A DNA stretch of 57,500 bases from assembly GCA_016946835.1 (NCBI GenBank), contig JACVTC010000215.1, positions 1 to 57,500 on the forward strand, written 5' to 3'. The notes beneath the pieces are model-generated. The model was not told where the DNA came from. It saw only the letters and a list, made by a program, of their open reading frames with translations, and ran no database searches. The DNA comes from Neocallimastix lanati (nom. inval.) (taxonomy: Eukaryota; Neocallimastigomycota; Neocallimastigomycetes; Neocallimastigales; Neocallimastigaceae). The position numbers were made by a program, and so were the translations under genes. Below, one piece after another: positions 1-13,983 of the stretch. Each line of letters starts with the position of its first letter. The stretch's first letter is position 1.

Positions 1-595
1 AAACTTTAAGTAAAATATGTTAGTACTGTTATAAAATAAAAACTAAATTATTTTTAATGTTTTAAAATTATAAATATAGGTAATATTTAATAAATATGTT
101 TTAAAATGAAATAAAAAAAAAATTATAATTAGATACAATAATAACAATAATAATGATAATAATGATGATTATGGCAATGGTCATAGTAATAAAAATAAAT
201 ATCAAATTTTTAAATAAAAGTATATGATAAAATTTTTAAAAATATAACTTATTTTTAATTTTTATTTATTTTACTTTCAAAATATTAAATGATATATATA
301 TAAAAAGACTATTGCTTATTTATTATTTTAAAAAATAGAAAGATATAATACAAACTTTAATTATAGACTTTAAATTAAAAATTTGAAATTAAACTACTTC
401 AATCATTTGTTATTTATGTTAATTATTACTTTTATTTATACAAGTTTATTATTATTTTTTATATTACATACAATAAAATATTATATTTAAGAAATAAAAA
501 TTTTAGCATTAAATCAAAAAATATTATTAAATATTAAAAAAGAGAGAAAATATTAAACTAATTTTATTTTATTTTATTCATTTATATATATAATA

Positions 596-668
596 TATAC
601 GTGATTTATCATTGACATTTTTATCTTTGTATCATTTGTATAGAAAAAAAAGTAAAACTAAAAAAAAA

Positions 669-702
<34 letters not shown>

Positions 703-776
703 TTAATAATAATAATAATGTTAATAATAATAATAATAATAATAATGTTAATAATAATAATAATAATGTTAATAAT

Positions 777-846
<70 letters not shown>

Positions 847-1053
847 TTTATTTTAAACCGGCAAACTTTAATTAAAATGCCAAACAATCATCGAATTATT
901 CTATTATTTATTTATATATTTAATAAATATGCGATTTATCATTTATTTATTTATATATATATTATATATGTAATTAATCATTTATTTATTTATATATACA
1001 ATATATACGCGATTTATCATTGACTTTTGTATTATTTTTACATAAAAATGGTA

Positions 1054-1092
<39 letters not shown>

Positions 1093-1147
1093 ATTTTATT
1101 TTAAACCGGCAAACTTTAATTAAAATGACGAACTATCATCGAATTAT
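596..1147 (+). repeat. Diverged direct duplication
   Basis: Two direct copies (about 596-905 and 1005-1147) share a GATTTATCATTGAC start, an A-rich centre, and an end reading TTTTAAACCGGCAAACTTTAATTAAAATG followed by a CATCGAATTATTC-like stretch. They differ mainly in the centre, an AAT array in one and poly-A in the other. Function is unknown; it may be a short dispersed element duplicated in tandem. Confidence 0.6.
671..844. repeat. (AAT)n microsatellite
   Basis: An almost uninterrupted AAT triplet array of about 170 bp, broken at several places by AATGTT variants. It sits inside the first copy of a locally duplicated block, so the array expanded after or during the duplication; the second copy has a pure poly-A run (about 1059-1090) at the same place. 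Confidence 0.9.
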
Positions 1148-1541
1148 TCAAGTATATATTTTTAAAATTATTTAAAAATGATATAAAATCATTAATTAGT
1201 TAAATCTTGAGATGTTTCTTTATATTTTTTTTTAAATAATTATTTATATGTATTATTTTTTAATTAATGATAACTTGTTATATTAGGAAAAGGAATATTT
1301 AGTTTAATAGTAATGCAGATAAATTTTAAGAGGAAAAAAAAATTTAATAAATTAATATATTTAAAATATTTTAAATTTACAATATTTAATTAAATCTTTT
1401 AATTTAAAATTTAGTAATTCAATGGTTACACTAAATATTATTTTAATTCCATCAGGATTAAGTCAAAATTTTAATTTATAATCTTATGAAAATATAATAT
1501 AATGTTATATATATAATTTTTCATATTCGATAATATAATAA

Positions 1542-2891
1542 GGGTGTGTGGCATTTCGCAAAAGTTCATTTCGGAAAAGTTTCATTTCGCAAAATTTTAA
1601 TAAATAGATAAATAAATAATAAAATAAATAAATAAATAAATAAATAATTAAAAAAATAAAAAAAAATATAAAATATAAAATATAAAATATAAAATATAAA
1701 TATAAAATATAAAATATAAAATATAAAATAAAAAATAAAAAAAAATAATAAAAAAATAATAAAAAAATATAAAATAAAAAATAAAAATATAAAATTTAAA
1801 TTAAAAAATAAAAAATAAAAATATAAAATTTAAATTAAAAATAAAAAATAAAAATATAAAATTTAAATTAAAAAATAAAAAATAAAAATAAAAAAAATAA
1901 CAAAAATATAAAATAAAAAATAAAAATATAAAATATAAAATATAAAATAGAAAATAGAAAATAGAAAATAGAAAATAGAAAATAGAAAATATATAAAATA
2001 AAAAATATAAAAATAAAAAATAAAATATAAAATATAAAAATATAAAATAAAAAATAATAAAAAATAATAAAAAATATAAAATAAAAAATAAAAATATAAA
2101 ATTTAAATTAAAAAAGAAAAATAAAAATAAAAAAAATAACAAAAATATATAAATAAAAACAAAATATAAATAATAAATATCAAATATAAAATAAAAAATA
2201 AAAAAAAATAAACTACTATTAAATCATCCTAACTTTTGTACTACTTTTAACTCCCTTTTTTTATTATGTCCTCATCTTTTTTTTTTTTTTAATGGATTAT
2301 TTATAAATGATTTCTTTTATTAAAAAAATTTATTAGTAATTTAAGATTTTTTTTAAAATACTGTGCAAGGACTTAAAAGGTGATAAATGATCAATTAATT
2401 ATTTAGATATTATTTTTTAATCTTTATAATAATTATTTTTTTAATTATTTTTAATTTTAATAGTTATATTTTAAATTATTATCTTTATAAAACTTTTAAA
2501 ATTATTAATACTTATTTATATATATATATAAAATTATTATTAATCATATATTATAGAACATTTAAAATGTATGATAAAATATTTTTTTAAAGCTTTTAAT
2601 TCTAATGAATATTTATTATTATACAATGTATATTTATTATATATATTGTATATAAATATTTTTCTTTTTTTTAAAAAATTTAATTTTAAATTTATTTTAT
2701 TTATTATAGTTTTATTTATTTATTTTTATTTATTTAGTTATTTATTTAAAATATATATATTATTTATTTGTTTTATTATTAATTTATTTATTTATTAACT
2801 TTAAAAATTTTTTTTGCGAATGAAACTTTTTATGTAAATTTTCCGAAATGAAACTTTCTGAAATGAAATTTTTGCGAAATGCACCTCCCCC
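1542..2891. mobile_element. Non-autonomous TIR element, copy 1
   Basis: A 1.35-kb block bounded by imperfect inverted ends: left GGGTGTGTGGCATTTCGC, right (reverse complement) GGGGGAGGTGCATTTCGC. Both ends carry further TTTCATTTCGSAAA-type subterminal motifs in opposite orientation. The centre is A-rich simple sequence plus a shared non-repetitive segment (about 2220-2420, with TACTTTTAACTCCC and GCAAGGACTTAAAAGG). No transposase is encoded. The same architecture recurs at 13984-15216. No clear target duplication is seen at this copy. The superfamily is not assigned. Confidence 0.7.
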
Positions 2892-3237
2892 AAATATTTA
2901 ATATAAAATAATAATTATTAAAAATAAAAAAATATAATAAAATAAAATATCAATATAAAAATAATAAAAATAATAAAAAGAAATTTATAAATTATTTCAA
3001 TTTTAATATAACATAAAATTTATGTAATAAATTTTATGTTTACATTAAATTTTTATACTCTTGCATAATTTTTATGTCTTTACATAATTTTAATTTTATC
3101 ACGTTATTTTCGATCACGTTTTATTTATGTCACGAATTTGCAAATGATTTATAAATTTATTTTTATGTAATTATTAATAAAATAATTTATTAATAATTAA
3201 AGTTTTTATTTACGTTTTATATCATTCGTCCCTTCTT
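2892..3237. repeat. Possible 3' LTR remnant of the adjacent relic
   Basis: No gene is visible. On the minus strand the relic at 3238-5766 ends in a purine tract (AAAGAAGGGACGA) followed by this AT-rich stretch, the position expected for a polypurine tract and 3' LTR. No second LTR copy exists in the window, so the assignment rests on position only. Confidence 0.3.
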
Positions 3238-5766
3238 TAGTTACAAACTATGGTATAGTTGTTGAATTAAATTTTATTATATTTTTAATATGAACTGGTC
3301 TTTCTAAAGTAATTTTGTATTTGGGTCCACTAATTTTACTGTATTAAATTGCTTTCCTGTAACTTTAAATGGACCTACAAAATTAGGATCAAGTTTATAT
3401 CTTGAAAAATTTCTTACTTTAACTAAATCTCCTATTTTAATTTCGTTTTGTTTATTCATACTTGTTATTTCTTCTCTTCGAGTTTCCCAATATTTATTAT
3501 TTTTTTTTATATTATGCATGCGTCTATAACCCATTTATTATGATTAATAAATTTTTCAATTATTAATTCTTCTTTACTTCCTTGTACATTCGAAGTTGGA
3601 AGATATGAAGCTAATTCAAATGGTTGTTGATCTCTTCTTCCATAAAGTAATTCAAAACTTGAATATTTAGTAACTGAATTTTTTAAAGTTCTTAAAGCCC
3701 ATAAAGCAAAAGGTTAGGACAAGATCCCATTCTTTTTCTTTACTTGCTAATAGACGTAATAATTTTCCTATTTCTCTATTACGATTTTCGGTTAGACCAT
3801 TAGATTCAGGATGATACGTTACAGTAAATTTAATGTATACGTCATACAAATCCAAAAATATTTTTGTAAAGTCTGAATTAAATTGTAAACCATTATCAGT
3901 TGTAATTGTGTTGGGTGTACCAAATCTTGCAAAAATTTGAGACAAAAAGTTGACGACGTCACGTGAAGTAATGGTAGATACCGGTTGTGCTTCTACCCAT
4001 TTTGTAAAGTAATCTACAATAACAATAATATTCCACTACTAATTTCTGGTAGTGGTCCAATTATATCTAAACCCAAGTGCGTAAAAGGAGCTTCTACTTG
4101 TGTTGCAAATTTTTCTGTAGGTTCAGGTATTTCGTTTCTTTTGTTTAATTGACAATTTTCACAATTAGCAATAAATCTTTTGATATCTACTGTCATTCCC
4201 TTCCAGTAGAAAGATTTTCTTAGTCGTTCATAAGTTTTATTGAAACCTTCATGACCGATGGCATGGGCTTTCCATATAAGATTGAATTTTTCTTCATTAG
4301 TGGTAATAATTTTTCTCTTTCAAATATTTATTACCATCAATAGTTATTATATGATCATTAATGAATTCTTTGCATAAATTCAGTAATATTTGAATTTTCT
4401 TCATCAATAGTTTCATTATTATTTCCAATTTCTTCAATATTATTATTATTATTAACATTATTAGAATTAATAGTATTAATGGAATATATTTTATAAGTAT
4501 TATTATTATATTCTTCACTTTTATTGTCTAGTATATTATCAATATATTTTGTTGTATTATTTTTCAATTGATTTATTTGTCCTTTTAATTGACATAGATC
4601 ATTAAAATTATGTTTTTCGTACATAGAAGAATACTATCTTCCTCCATACGTATTTGATGATACCCCGAAAATAAATCCAGAGTGGAGAATATTATAGCAC
4701 CACCTAATGAACTAAAAATTTCATCAATATTTGGAAGTGAATAAGAGTCAGGAACAGTCATTGAGTTTAATTTTCTGTAGTCAGTGCAAAGTCTCCATTT
4801 TCCGTTCTTTTTCATAACAAGTACAATTGGTGAAGACCAAGCAGAATAAGAAGGAACAATTAAGCCTTTATTAATGAGTTTAATAAGTTCAGCTTTTAAC
4901 GCATCCGATTTAAGTCTATTCAGTTTATAGAATTTACTCTTAAAAGGAACAGCATTTTGAAATAACTGGATATGATGAGGTTTTAGTTTAGAGGGAGAAA
5001 GTTGCTCAGACGAAGTGGCAACAATATCAATGAAATCCATTAAAAGTTTTGAAACATTAGGTTTAAAAGGACCTTCGATTTTTGATTGAAAATCTTGAGA
5101 CTGAATATATTCAATAGGTGAAAGATTTTCTTCCTGTGGCGCATTTTCAATTATATGTGGCTCAGGTTCAATAATTTACTTATTTCCCGTTTCCGTAATA
5201 AAATTATTAAAATTATTAATATCAATATCATTATTATAATTTAAAGTATTAATTAATTTACTAGGATTAATATATTTAACAAAACAACTAATTAATTCGG
5301 CTTCCTGATTTTCTAATAAAGGTGTAATAATATCAAAAGAATCATACGAAGTAAAACGACATAATGTTTTTGCCATAGGATGAATAAATAAATAATTATC
5401 AGCAATAGTTTTAAGACCAATTAACAAATCGAAATAATTAGTGTTATGATTAATAACACAAAAGTTAGCATAAAAAGAATAAGTATTAATAAGAACATTT
5501 AGACGAATAACAATAGCGTCTTTGACGGTATCATCACCTAAAGCTTCGCAAATACGACCATGACAAATACCTACAGTTTCGTATTGGCCAGGTAAAGAAT
5601 TAAAATAATTAACTGAAATAAGATTTAAATTGCTACCGGAATCTATGAGCAATTTATTTTCAATATTATCGACAGAGGCTAGAACAATACCTAAGTCGTC
5701 TTCTTTAAAATTATTATTATTTTTAATTTCATCATATTCATAATTATAAACAAAATTATCATCTAG
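3238..5766 (-). pseudogene. Decayed Ty3/gypsy pol (relic E)
   Basis: Minus-strand fragments appear in normal gag-pol order. A retropepsin (5652-5176) starts with LIDSGSNLNLIS. The N-terminal half of reverse transcriptase (5040-4600) has the WRLCTDYRKLNS and FSTLDLFSGYHQI blocks. RT is lost after that point, and an Asn-rich stretch replaces the palm and RNase H. The HHCC zinc domain of integrase (about 4310-4014; IGHEG, CENCQLNK) follows, then the integrase core (3945-3667; TTDNGLQFNS, HPESNGLTENR) and C-terminus (3534-3304; GDLVKVRNF, VGPFKV). Stops and frameshifts separate all the pieces. The closest relative in the window is element B (for example CQLNK, LGLDIIGPL and FLDLYDVY are shared). 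It is inactive. Confidence 0.85.
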
Positions 5767-6650
5767 GGTTAATTAAATTAGATTAAATAAAATAAAATAG
5801 AATAAAATAAAACAAAATAAAATATAATAAAACAATACAAAGCAAAATGAATAGTTGAAATATAAAGTACAGATTAAATAAAATAAAATAAAATAAAATA
5901 AAATAAAATAAATAGTAGAATATGAATATAAAGTACAGATTAAATAAAATAAAATAAAATTAAATAAAATAAATAGTAGAATATGAATATAAAGTACAGA
6001 TTAAATAAAATAAAATAAAATAAAATAAAATAAAATAAAATAAAATAAAATAAATAGTAGAATATGAATATAAAGTACAGATTAAATAAAATAAAATAAA
6101 ATAAAATAAAATAAATAGTAGAATATGAATATAAAGTACAGATTAAATAAAATAAAATAAAATAAAATAAAATAAAATAAAATAAAATAAAATAAAATAA
6201 AATAAAATAAAATAAAATAAAATAAAATAAAATAAAATAAGATAAAATAAAATAAAATAAAATAAAATAAAAATAAAATTAAATAAAATAAAATAAAATA
6301 AAATAAAATAAAATAAAAATAAAATTAAATAAAATAAAATAAAATAAAATAAAATAAAATAAATAGTAGAATATGAATATAAAGTACAGATTAAATAAAA
6401 TAAAATAAAATAAAATAAAATAAAATAAAATAAATAGTAGAATATGAATATAAAGTACAGATTAAATAAAATAAAATAGAATAAAATAAAACAAAATAAA
6501 ATATAATAAAACAATACAAAGCAAAATGAATAGTTGAAATATAAAGTACAGATTGAATAAAATAAAATAAAATAAAATAAAATAAAATAAAATAAATAGT
6601 ATAATATGAATATAAAGTACAAATTGAATAAAATAAAATAAAATAGATAT
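5767..6650. repeat. Satellite array, short block
   Basis: Alternating blocks of (AAAAT)n pentamers and a longer unit reading AATAGTAGAATATGAATATAAAGTACAGATT. It is the same satellite that fills 46670-52600, in the same orientation. It directly abuts the 5' side of retroelement relic E, so one invaded or truncated the other. The long minus-strand open frame here is an artefact of stop-free TTTTA repeats. Confidence 0.85.
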
Positions 6651-6882
6651 ATATTACTTGTACTTTTATATTATTACAATCAATATTTATTTTATTTTAT
6701 TTTATATACTTAAATTATTACATTCTTTATTTATTTATTTATTTATTTATACACTTTTTTTTTTACATATAATTGTATTAAAATTTTTTATGGCGTTAAT
6801 AAAAAATTTTACAAGCCATTAAAAATAAATGGAGTATTGAAAATTTAAATTTTAAAAATTGGCGAAATGCACCACATTCTAA
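6651..6882. mobile_element. Terminal segment of a satellite-bearing TIR element
   Basis: This ends with GGCGAAATGCACCACATTC. Its reverse complement matches 46487-46640 over roughly 150 bp, including the outer GAATGTGGTGCATTTC end, the AATTTTCAATACT segment, the GGCTTGTA segment and CGCCATAAAAAATTTTAATAC. So both loci are ends of one element family with satellite immediately inside. The opposite end at this locus was not found. Confidence 0.7.
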
Positions 6883-7044
6883 TTTGATGTATGATATAAC
6901 TTTTATATTCTATATTAAATTATTTCATTATATTAATTTTTTTTTTTATTAAGAATAATAAAATTATGTTTATTTATTGTTTTACATTACATTATTTAAT
7001 TAATTTAACTAATAAATAATTAATTATCAATTTGAACTATATAA

Positions 7045-7125
<81 letters not shown>

Positions 7126-7600
7126 TTTAATATTAAAAAAAAATATATTTATTTATTCTACACATTATACATTATACAATTCATTATATATATATATATA
7201 TATTTAAATTATTTATTTATTTATGTTTTATAAATTATAAATAATAATAAATTCAATTTATTTTGTTATTTATATTTTTTGTTGTTTCTTTTATATTTAT
7301 TACTATTATTAATATTTTATTTATTACTTTTATATTTATTATTATAATTATTTCATGCAAATGATTATAATAATTTTCTAATCTTTATATAAAATAAAGT
7401 AAAAAATGTTTTAAAAAATTAAAAATATTAAAAATTAAAAACAAATATATAAAAATAAATTAATCTAATAAAAAAAATAAAAAAAAAAAAAAAAAGTATA
7501 AACATTTGAATAAAGTTAAGAATAAAACCTAGGATAGCTATACTAATTTACTATTTATTAATTGCTATTCTAAATATTACCATATTTTAATTTATGAACC

Positions 7601-7631
<31 letters not shown>

Positions 7632-8081
7632 TGTTATTAGTAATTATATTTGTAGTAATTTTATTATTTTATTTTTTACTTTTTTTTTTTTTTCATATAT
7701 ATATATTTGTATTATTTATTTTGTATTTATATTTATATTTATTATTATTTTCAATTTTTTTAATTATTTTAATTTTTTTTTATTCAAACTTTTTTTATCT
7801 TTAGCTTTTATATTTCATTTACTGATTTATTTATATTTATTATTGTAAATTATTTTAATATATTATAATTAGTATATATATATATATTTTTATTATTATA
7901 TATTTTTGAAATTTAAATTTTTATTTTATATATATATATATATTTTATTATTATTATTATTATTTTATAAGCGTTTTATATATATTATAAATTTGCTTTA
8001 ATATAGAAATTTTATAAATTGTGAAAAAATTAAACAAAATAAAAAAAAAAAAAAATTGAATTAAAAAAATTATGAACTAAT
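6883..8081. other. AT-rich intergenic DNA downstream of coatomer gamma
   Basis: Nothing coding is visible. It contains a pure (ATT)n array at about 7045-7123, TA runs near 7190 and 7880-7950, and T or A runs near 7482 and 7603-7626. The gene's 3' untranslated region and polyadenylation site must lie within the last few hundred bases before 8082, but no specific signal can be picked out of the A/T background. Confidence 0.6.
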
Positions 8082-9257
8082 CTAATTAATTGCATTAGAT
8101 AAGATTTCACAAACAGCTCTGACTGGTGAACGAACTGTTAATTCTAATGTAACACCTGTTGAAGATTCATAAATCATACGTGCACGAGCAATACATGGAA
8201 TTCCACCTACAAATGTACCAGCTAATAATAAAGCATGAGTTGAAGCTCTATCTTCTACTATATCAGAGTTTTCACATGGAGTCATACCTAACATATCAAC
8301 AACACTATTAATAGCCTCTGTTTTATGTTAATTAAAATATTTTATAAATATATATTAATAAAATTATTTAATAATAATAATTTATAATTTATTTACTTAT
8401 ATTAATAAAAAATCAGTTTTTATTATTCTAACATTAAAAAATATATATATATATAAAATTAAAATAAAAAAAATGTTTATATTTTTGATTTTCTTTACTC
8501 TTTATTGATGTAGCTGCAGTTAACATATAGGTTTCAACAACTTCATTAGCATCACCAATTTCATCATAAGCTTTTTGGAAATTAATTATGAAGGCCGGAG
8601 CAACATAATCACCAATACTTAAATCTAAATCTTCAAGCTAAGAATTTAAAGTTATAAAAATTAATAAAATTTTCAAAAACAATCATTTATATATATAATA
8701 AATAGAAGGGGTAAAATTACTTGATATTCATCTTCATAACCTTCTGACTCAATTTCACCAGTAGCAGGATCACAATCCTTAACAATGAATTTTAATAAAC
8801 AAGAGAACGTAACTAAAAAAAGTAGAATCAATTAATAATTTAATATTTTGAAATTTTAAAATTTTTATATTAGTAATAATAATAATCTTTTCATTCTTTT
8901 TTTTTTTAAAAAAAAAATATTATATATTTATATAATTTTAAAATTAATATAAGAAATTAAAAAATTTTTTTTATTTTTGTATATACCTGATGGAGTGTAT
9001 TGTTGAGGTCTCTTATAGACAACGTAAATCTTTTCTGGTTGATCATAAAGTAATTGTTTACAAGGAATGCAAAACATCGGTTGTAATAAATCAATATTTT
9101 CATCATCTTGTGAAGCAATATCCATAATAATGCTAACATTTTCTAATACTGAATCATTTAATGTATTTCTACAATTAAACTAATAAATTTTGAGAATATA
9201 TAAAATATATACAATAAAATATTAGTAATTTAATTAATTAAATAATAAAATAAATAA

Positions 9258-9302
<45 letters not shown>

Positions 9303-12300
9303 TTAGTAATAAATATTATAGATTTTTATTATTCAATTTATTATATATATATGATATAAATTAAACTTACTTGGAAAACAATTGCTTCTTGGAATATATG
9401 TTTAATACAACCAACAACATATTCAGTTTCTAATTCAGTTAATGGAGTTAAAGTAGAAGATGTGAATAATTTACCTAAAGCAGCTAATTGTGGAATAGCT
9501 TCCATTTCCATTGCATATTGTTGTTGTGGATCAATAGTTTCACTTATAGCACTCTTCTTTGGAGATGGTTCTCTAGCAGAGCTCATAGCTGAAGAAGCTA
9601 ACATACTAGCTGTCTTTGTCTTAATACGTAAACGTTCAGACTTTTCTTGAGCCTTAGTAATAATTGGAATCTTAGAAATATCAAATGCAGTTTTACGAAG
9701 AGCTTCATCTTCCATGTATTCTTGTAAGCTACTTTCAAGGTAGTTCATAGAATAAGTATTTTCTATTGATATTCATTTTAAGTAAAGAAATAAATAAATA
9801 AAATAAAATTAAATAAAATAAAATTATATTATTTAATATTTTTTATTAAAAAAAAAAAAAAAAATTATTTAAATTTTAAATTATTTGAGTAAATTAAATA
9901 ATTTAATAATATAAATAAAAAAAAATAATAAAATATAACTATAATAATAAATATTACCATTAACAATGTATTTTTGACATAATTCTTCATTATCTAATAT
10001 TCTAAGATATAATGAGGCACGATCACGAACTTCATCATCAACATCCTCAAGACATCTTATTATAATTTAGATATTGTAATAAAATATATATTAAATAATA
10101 TGAAATAATTAATTATCATTATTATTATATATATATTTATATATATTATTTTATTTTTTTTTTTTTTTTTTAAACTTTTTGGTAATAAATTTTTAAAAAT
10201 AGTTTAATTATATTAAATTATATTTAAATTTAATAAATATATATTAAAAAATTACCTTGTTAAAAGAACTTTAATTCTTTCACGAAGTTCTGGTATTTTA
10301 ATAGCAAATTTAGCTAAAGCACTAGTAGCAGCTGCACGAATAGTAGAATTTTCTAAAATAATTCTATTATATATATATCTAATATATTGTGATGGTTGAG
10401 AAACCTCTGGACCTTCTGAACCAAGTAAATGAAGAATACGAACTGAAAGCTTAGTAAATTCACAATCCTCAATAAATTCACAAAGATATGAGAATGCTAT
10501 TAAACAAAGAATTTAATGTTATAATATTTAAATAAAATAAAATTAAAGTATTAACTTTTGAAATTTATTAAGAGATATTATTTAACTTTATATTATTATT
10601 ATTAATATTAACTTAATATCATATAATTATAAAATAAATAATAATAATAATATATATATATATATATAAAAAAGCAATTATTACCAAATTCTCTAGATTC
10701 TGGAATACTTTGGACAATATCAAAGATAGCATCAACAATTGTTTTCTTATATTCATAACCACCTTCATCCCTTAGAATACTAGCTAAGAAATTCAACATC
10801 ATAGTTTGCTTTTGTGGGAATTTTAAACATAAAGCACGAATAGCATCAACAACAATAACTTTGAATTCATCAGAAATTTCAGACATAAAACCACTAATTT
10901 GTTTCATTAAACGATCAACGCTAGCCTCATTACCAGTCTTTTAACGAAAAGACAAAATAATTAAAATAATAATAATAATAATAATAATAATAATTTTAAT
11001 AAATTGATATTTCATAATTATATATATATAATATAACTAAATATATAAATGAACCAAAATAAATAAATAAATAAAATTAAAAATTTACCTTTAATAAAGT
11101 AGTAATTGCAAAAGTTGCAATACTACGGTTGGAATCAGTAATAAGATTTTCAATATCTAAATTACAAGAAACAATAGCTTGTGGATGAGTTAATGATAAT
11201 TTATTCAAGGTACGAATAGCTGCAAATCTTAATGGAACCTTTGGACTAACAAGCATTAATTGTAAAGCTAATTATGGTATTAATTATTATTATTATTATT
11301 ATTATGATTTTATTTTATTTTGTTTAAAACTTAGTTTAATGAAAAAAAAATTATATTATTATAAAAAATTAATATATATATATTTTTTTTAATTATTTAA
11401 AATACCTGAGACCGCCGGATATAATTCCTTAGATGTAACATTTTTCATATTACATATTGATCTAGCAGCTTCATAAACGATCATATCATTTTTATGTCTT
11501 AAGAATCCTTCTAAAATTTCATATAATCCTCTAGCATTACTAGTAGTTATAAAAAAAAAAAAAAAAATTAAAATAAAAACATTATTTTATATATTTTAAT
11601 TAATTACTGTTATATATTAATAATATATTATAATATATATAAATATTAATATCCAAAAAATTAATTTATATAAAAATTTTATTTCAATATAATAAATTAT
11701 AGATAATTAAAAACGAACCCATCAATATCTTCTTCATCTAATATTTTAGCAATATATCTAACTAACATACAGTATGCATATGGTGAACGAAGTCCAGAAG
11801 AATAATTTTGAATCATTTTTATAACAGCCATTCTATCATGTTGTTTAATTAAATACATTAAACCAATAGCATGGTATTGTGTGGCCAAACCTCTACTATT
11901 TGAAGCTTCTTGAACTTCATTAATCCACCTTTTAACAACTTCCTTATTTTTATTGAATAAATGATGAGATGAAACAAGAGCTGCACTAGAAACACTTGGA
12001 TTTCTGTCTACAATAGCTTGTTTTAAGAAACGTTCAATACTTTGAAGCATTGAGCTCTACATTTATATATATTTAAATATTTATTTCATTAAAATAAAAT
12101 TATTTTTTTATTTTTTTTATATCATTATTTTTTTAAATAATAAATTTAAAAAATTCTCATTTTAATATACATACATCTGTAATTTTGCATAAAGCACGAA
12201 TAGCATTAGCACGATATATAGTTTCTGAAGTTGAATTAATATCTTTTACTAAACTAGAAGTAACCATAATAACATCTTCAGCAATTGTTGATAATTCCTT

Positions 12301-13459
12301 AATAGTTAAATAAACCATTTGTCTTAAAGAAATCTTAATTTTAATGTATTGATAAAAACAATAATAATTATAAATTAATTAATTAATTATTATCTAAAAT
12401 TGTTATTTCATAATTTTATTTTTATTTGAGTTTATTAACTTATTATCTAGTCTTATTTAAAAATTAATGAAATAAAATTTTAAAATCTATTTTTTGAAAT
12501 TTATAAACAAAACAGAGAAATCCAATTTTATTTTACTACTTTATTAATTGATTATAAAAACTTACATCCTTTGATTGGAATAATTTTGTAATGGAGAAGA
12601 AAGTTTCAGTAGCTTCAGCTGTTGCAAAAACTTCAGAGTGAGCAAGAAGGTATAAGATTTTTGTTAAAATTTGTTGACATTTTTTTGGATTTATTGGATA
12701 TTCATTGAAAGCACGAGCTTCTTGTAAAACTGTACTTTTATCAATTCTTTGGAACATATCTCCATCTTATATGATATAATTTATTATATTATTTTTGTGC
12801 ATTATTATATGATTATAATAATATTTTAATAATAATTGATATATATATGTATACATAAAATAAAATATTATTTTATAAAATATATATATTTAGTTTTTAT
12901 TTATTTTTGGTTTCATTATTATATTATTTTGAAATATTTGAATAATCGAATATAATAATAATAATAATAAATAGTACATAGAGTATAAGTTATATAATTA
13001 ATTTTTAATATATCAATTAATCCATTTTAATCTAAATAAATTAATATATATATTTTGATTTTTGATTTTAATTACAATAAAAATTTTATCTATAATTTAT
13101 TGACTTGTATGTTTTTCTTTTGTAACAATAAATTTCGAATATATATTACTTAAGTCATTAAATTTTTTAAAAATCCCAGTATTATTTTATTAATTCTTCT
13201 ATCATTTTTTAAATATACTAATCATTGAATATTTTAATTATTCTTTATTTTATAATTATTTAAATTTATTTAATTTTTATCATTATTTTTTTATTTAGAA
13301 TATTGATTTGACGGATAAATTTTATTTTTGTTTATTTATATTAATTCCTTGTTTTCATATTAAAATTGAAAATTACAATTTATTAATTTTATTATTATTT
13401 TATTATTAAATCAAATTTATTTATTCACCTGTATCTTCATCTTTTTTTTGCATCATCAT
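8082..13459 (-). CDS. SEC21: Coatomer subunit gamma (COPI coat)
   Basis: Gamma-COP is a subunit of the heptameric COPI coat that buds retrograde vesicles from the Golgi. I read 14 exons: 13459-13429, 12765-12566, 12333-12175, 12056-11719, 11539-11406, 11267-11089, 10937-10685, 10496-10256, 10055-9958, 9762-9371, 9179-8987, 8812-8721, 8637-8499 and 8317-8082. All introns are GT-AG (83-663 bp), phases agree at every junction, and the total is 2685 nt (894 aa plus stop), close to the family's usual 870-935 aa. Exons 2-9 encode the adaptin-type HEAT-repeat trunk ([55 protein letters not shown]). Exons 10-14 encode the linker and C-terminal appendage ([45 protein letters not shown]). Three consecutive ATG codons (13459-13451) open exon 1; I took the first. 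It looks intact and functional. Exon 13/14 lacks about three residues relative to animal homologues. Confidence 0.95.
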
Positions 13460-13983
13460 TTTGGATATTTATTTCTTTTCCGTAAAATAAAAATGTATAT
13501 TGATGTTTTATATATAAATATATATATATTTTAAAATTATAATATATTAAACAAAAAAATAATGGTATTATTGTTTATTTTTCCCTTCCTTTTTATTTTA
13601 ATCAACAATTTTATATTATTATCTTATTTTTTATAATTTAATTGACTCCCCACTATTATATATACTTTAATTTTCTTTTTTGAAATATATATATAAAATG
13701 GTTGTTTTATTAATTTATATTTTAAAAGAAAAAAAAAAATAAATAAAAATAAAATAAAATATATTAATATGAAAATAGTTTAACTTTTAATTATATAATT
13801 ATGTAATTAAAAATTTATTTATATATTCTATTGTTATTATAAAGCATTAATTTTGTATAAAATTATAAATTATTATAATTTATATTTATTAAAATTTAAC
13901 ACTATATGTATACTAAATAATCATTGGATAAAAAAATCAAAAATATATTATGTATTGTACATTATTAATACATAGTTTTTTTT
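13460..13983. other. Upstream region of coatomer gamma
   Basis: AT-rich, with no open frame of interest. It must contain the promoter and 5' untranslated region of the minus-strand coatomer gene, but no TATA element can be distinguished from the A/T background. It ends at the TIR element starting at 13984. Confidence 0.5.

Larger units (their letters stand above)
1..1541. other. AT-rich intergenic DNA
   Basis: No coding exon is visible on either strand. The stretch is over 85% A/T by eye and holds short poly-A and poly-T tracts, TA runs, the AAT array and a duplicated block listed separately. Open frames here are runs of Asn or Ile codons produced by the triplet repeat. Confidence 0.7.

Noticed and set aside
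612-1023. Poly-Asn and poly-Ile open frames
   Set aside because: Products of the AAT triplet array; no start context, splice signals or flanking coding sequence.
4297-4624. Two Asn/Ile-rich open frames in relic E
   Set aside because: They lie in the degenerate region replacing the RT palm and RNase H of a dead element and overlap each other; no domain is recognisable.
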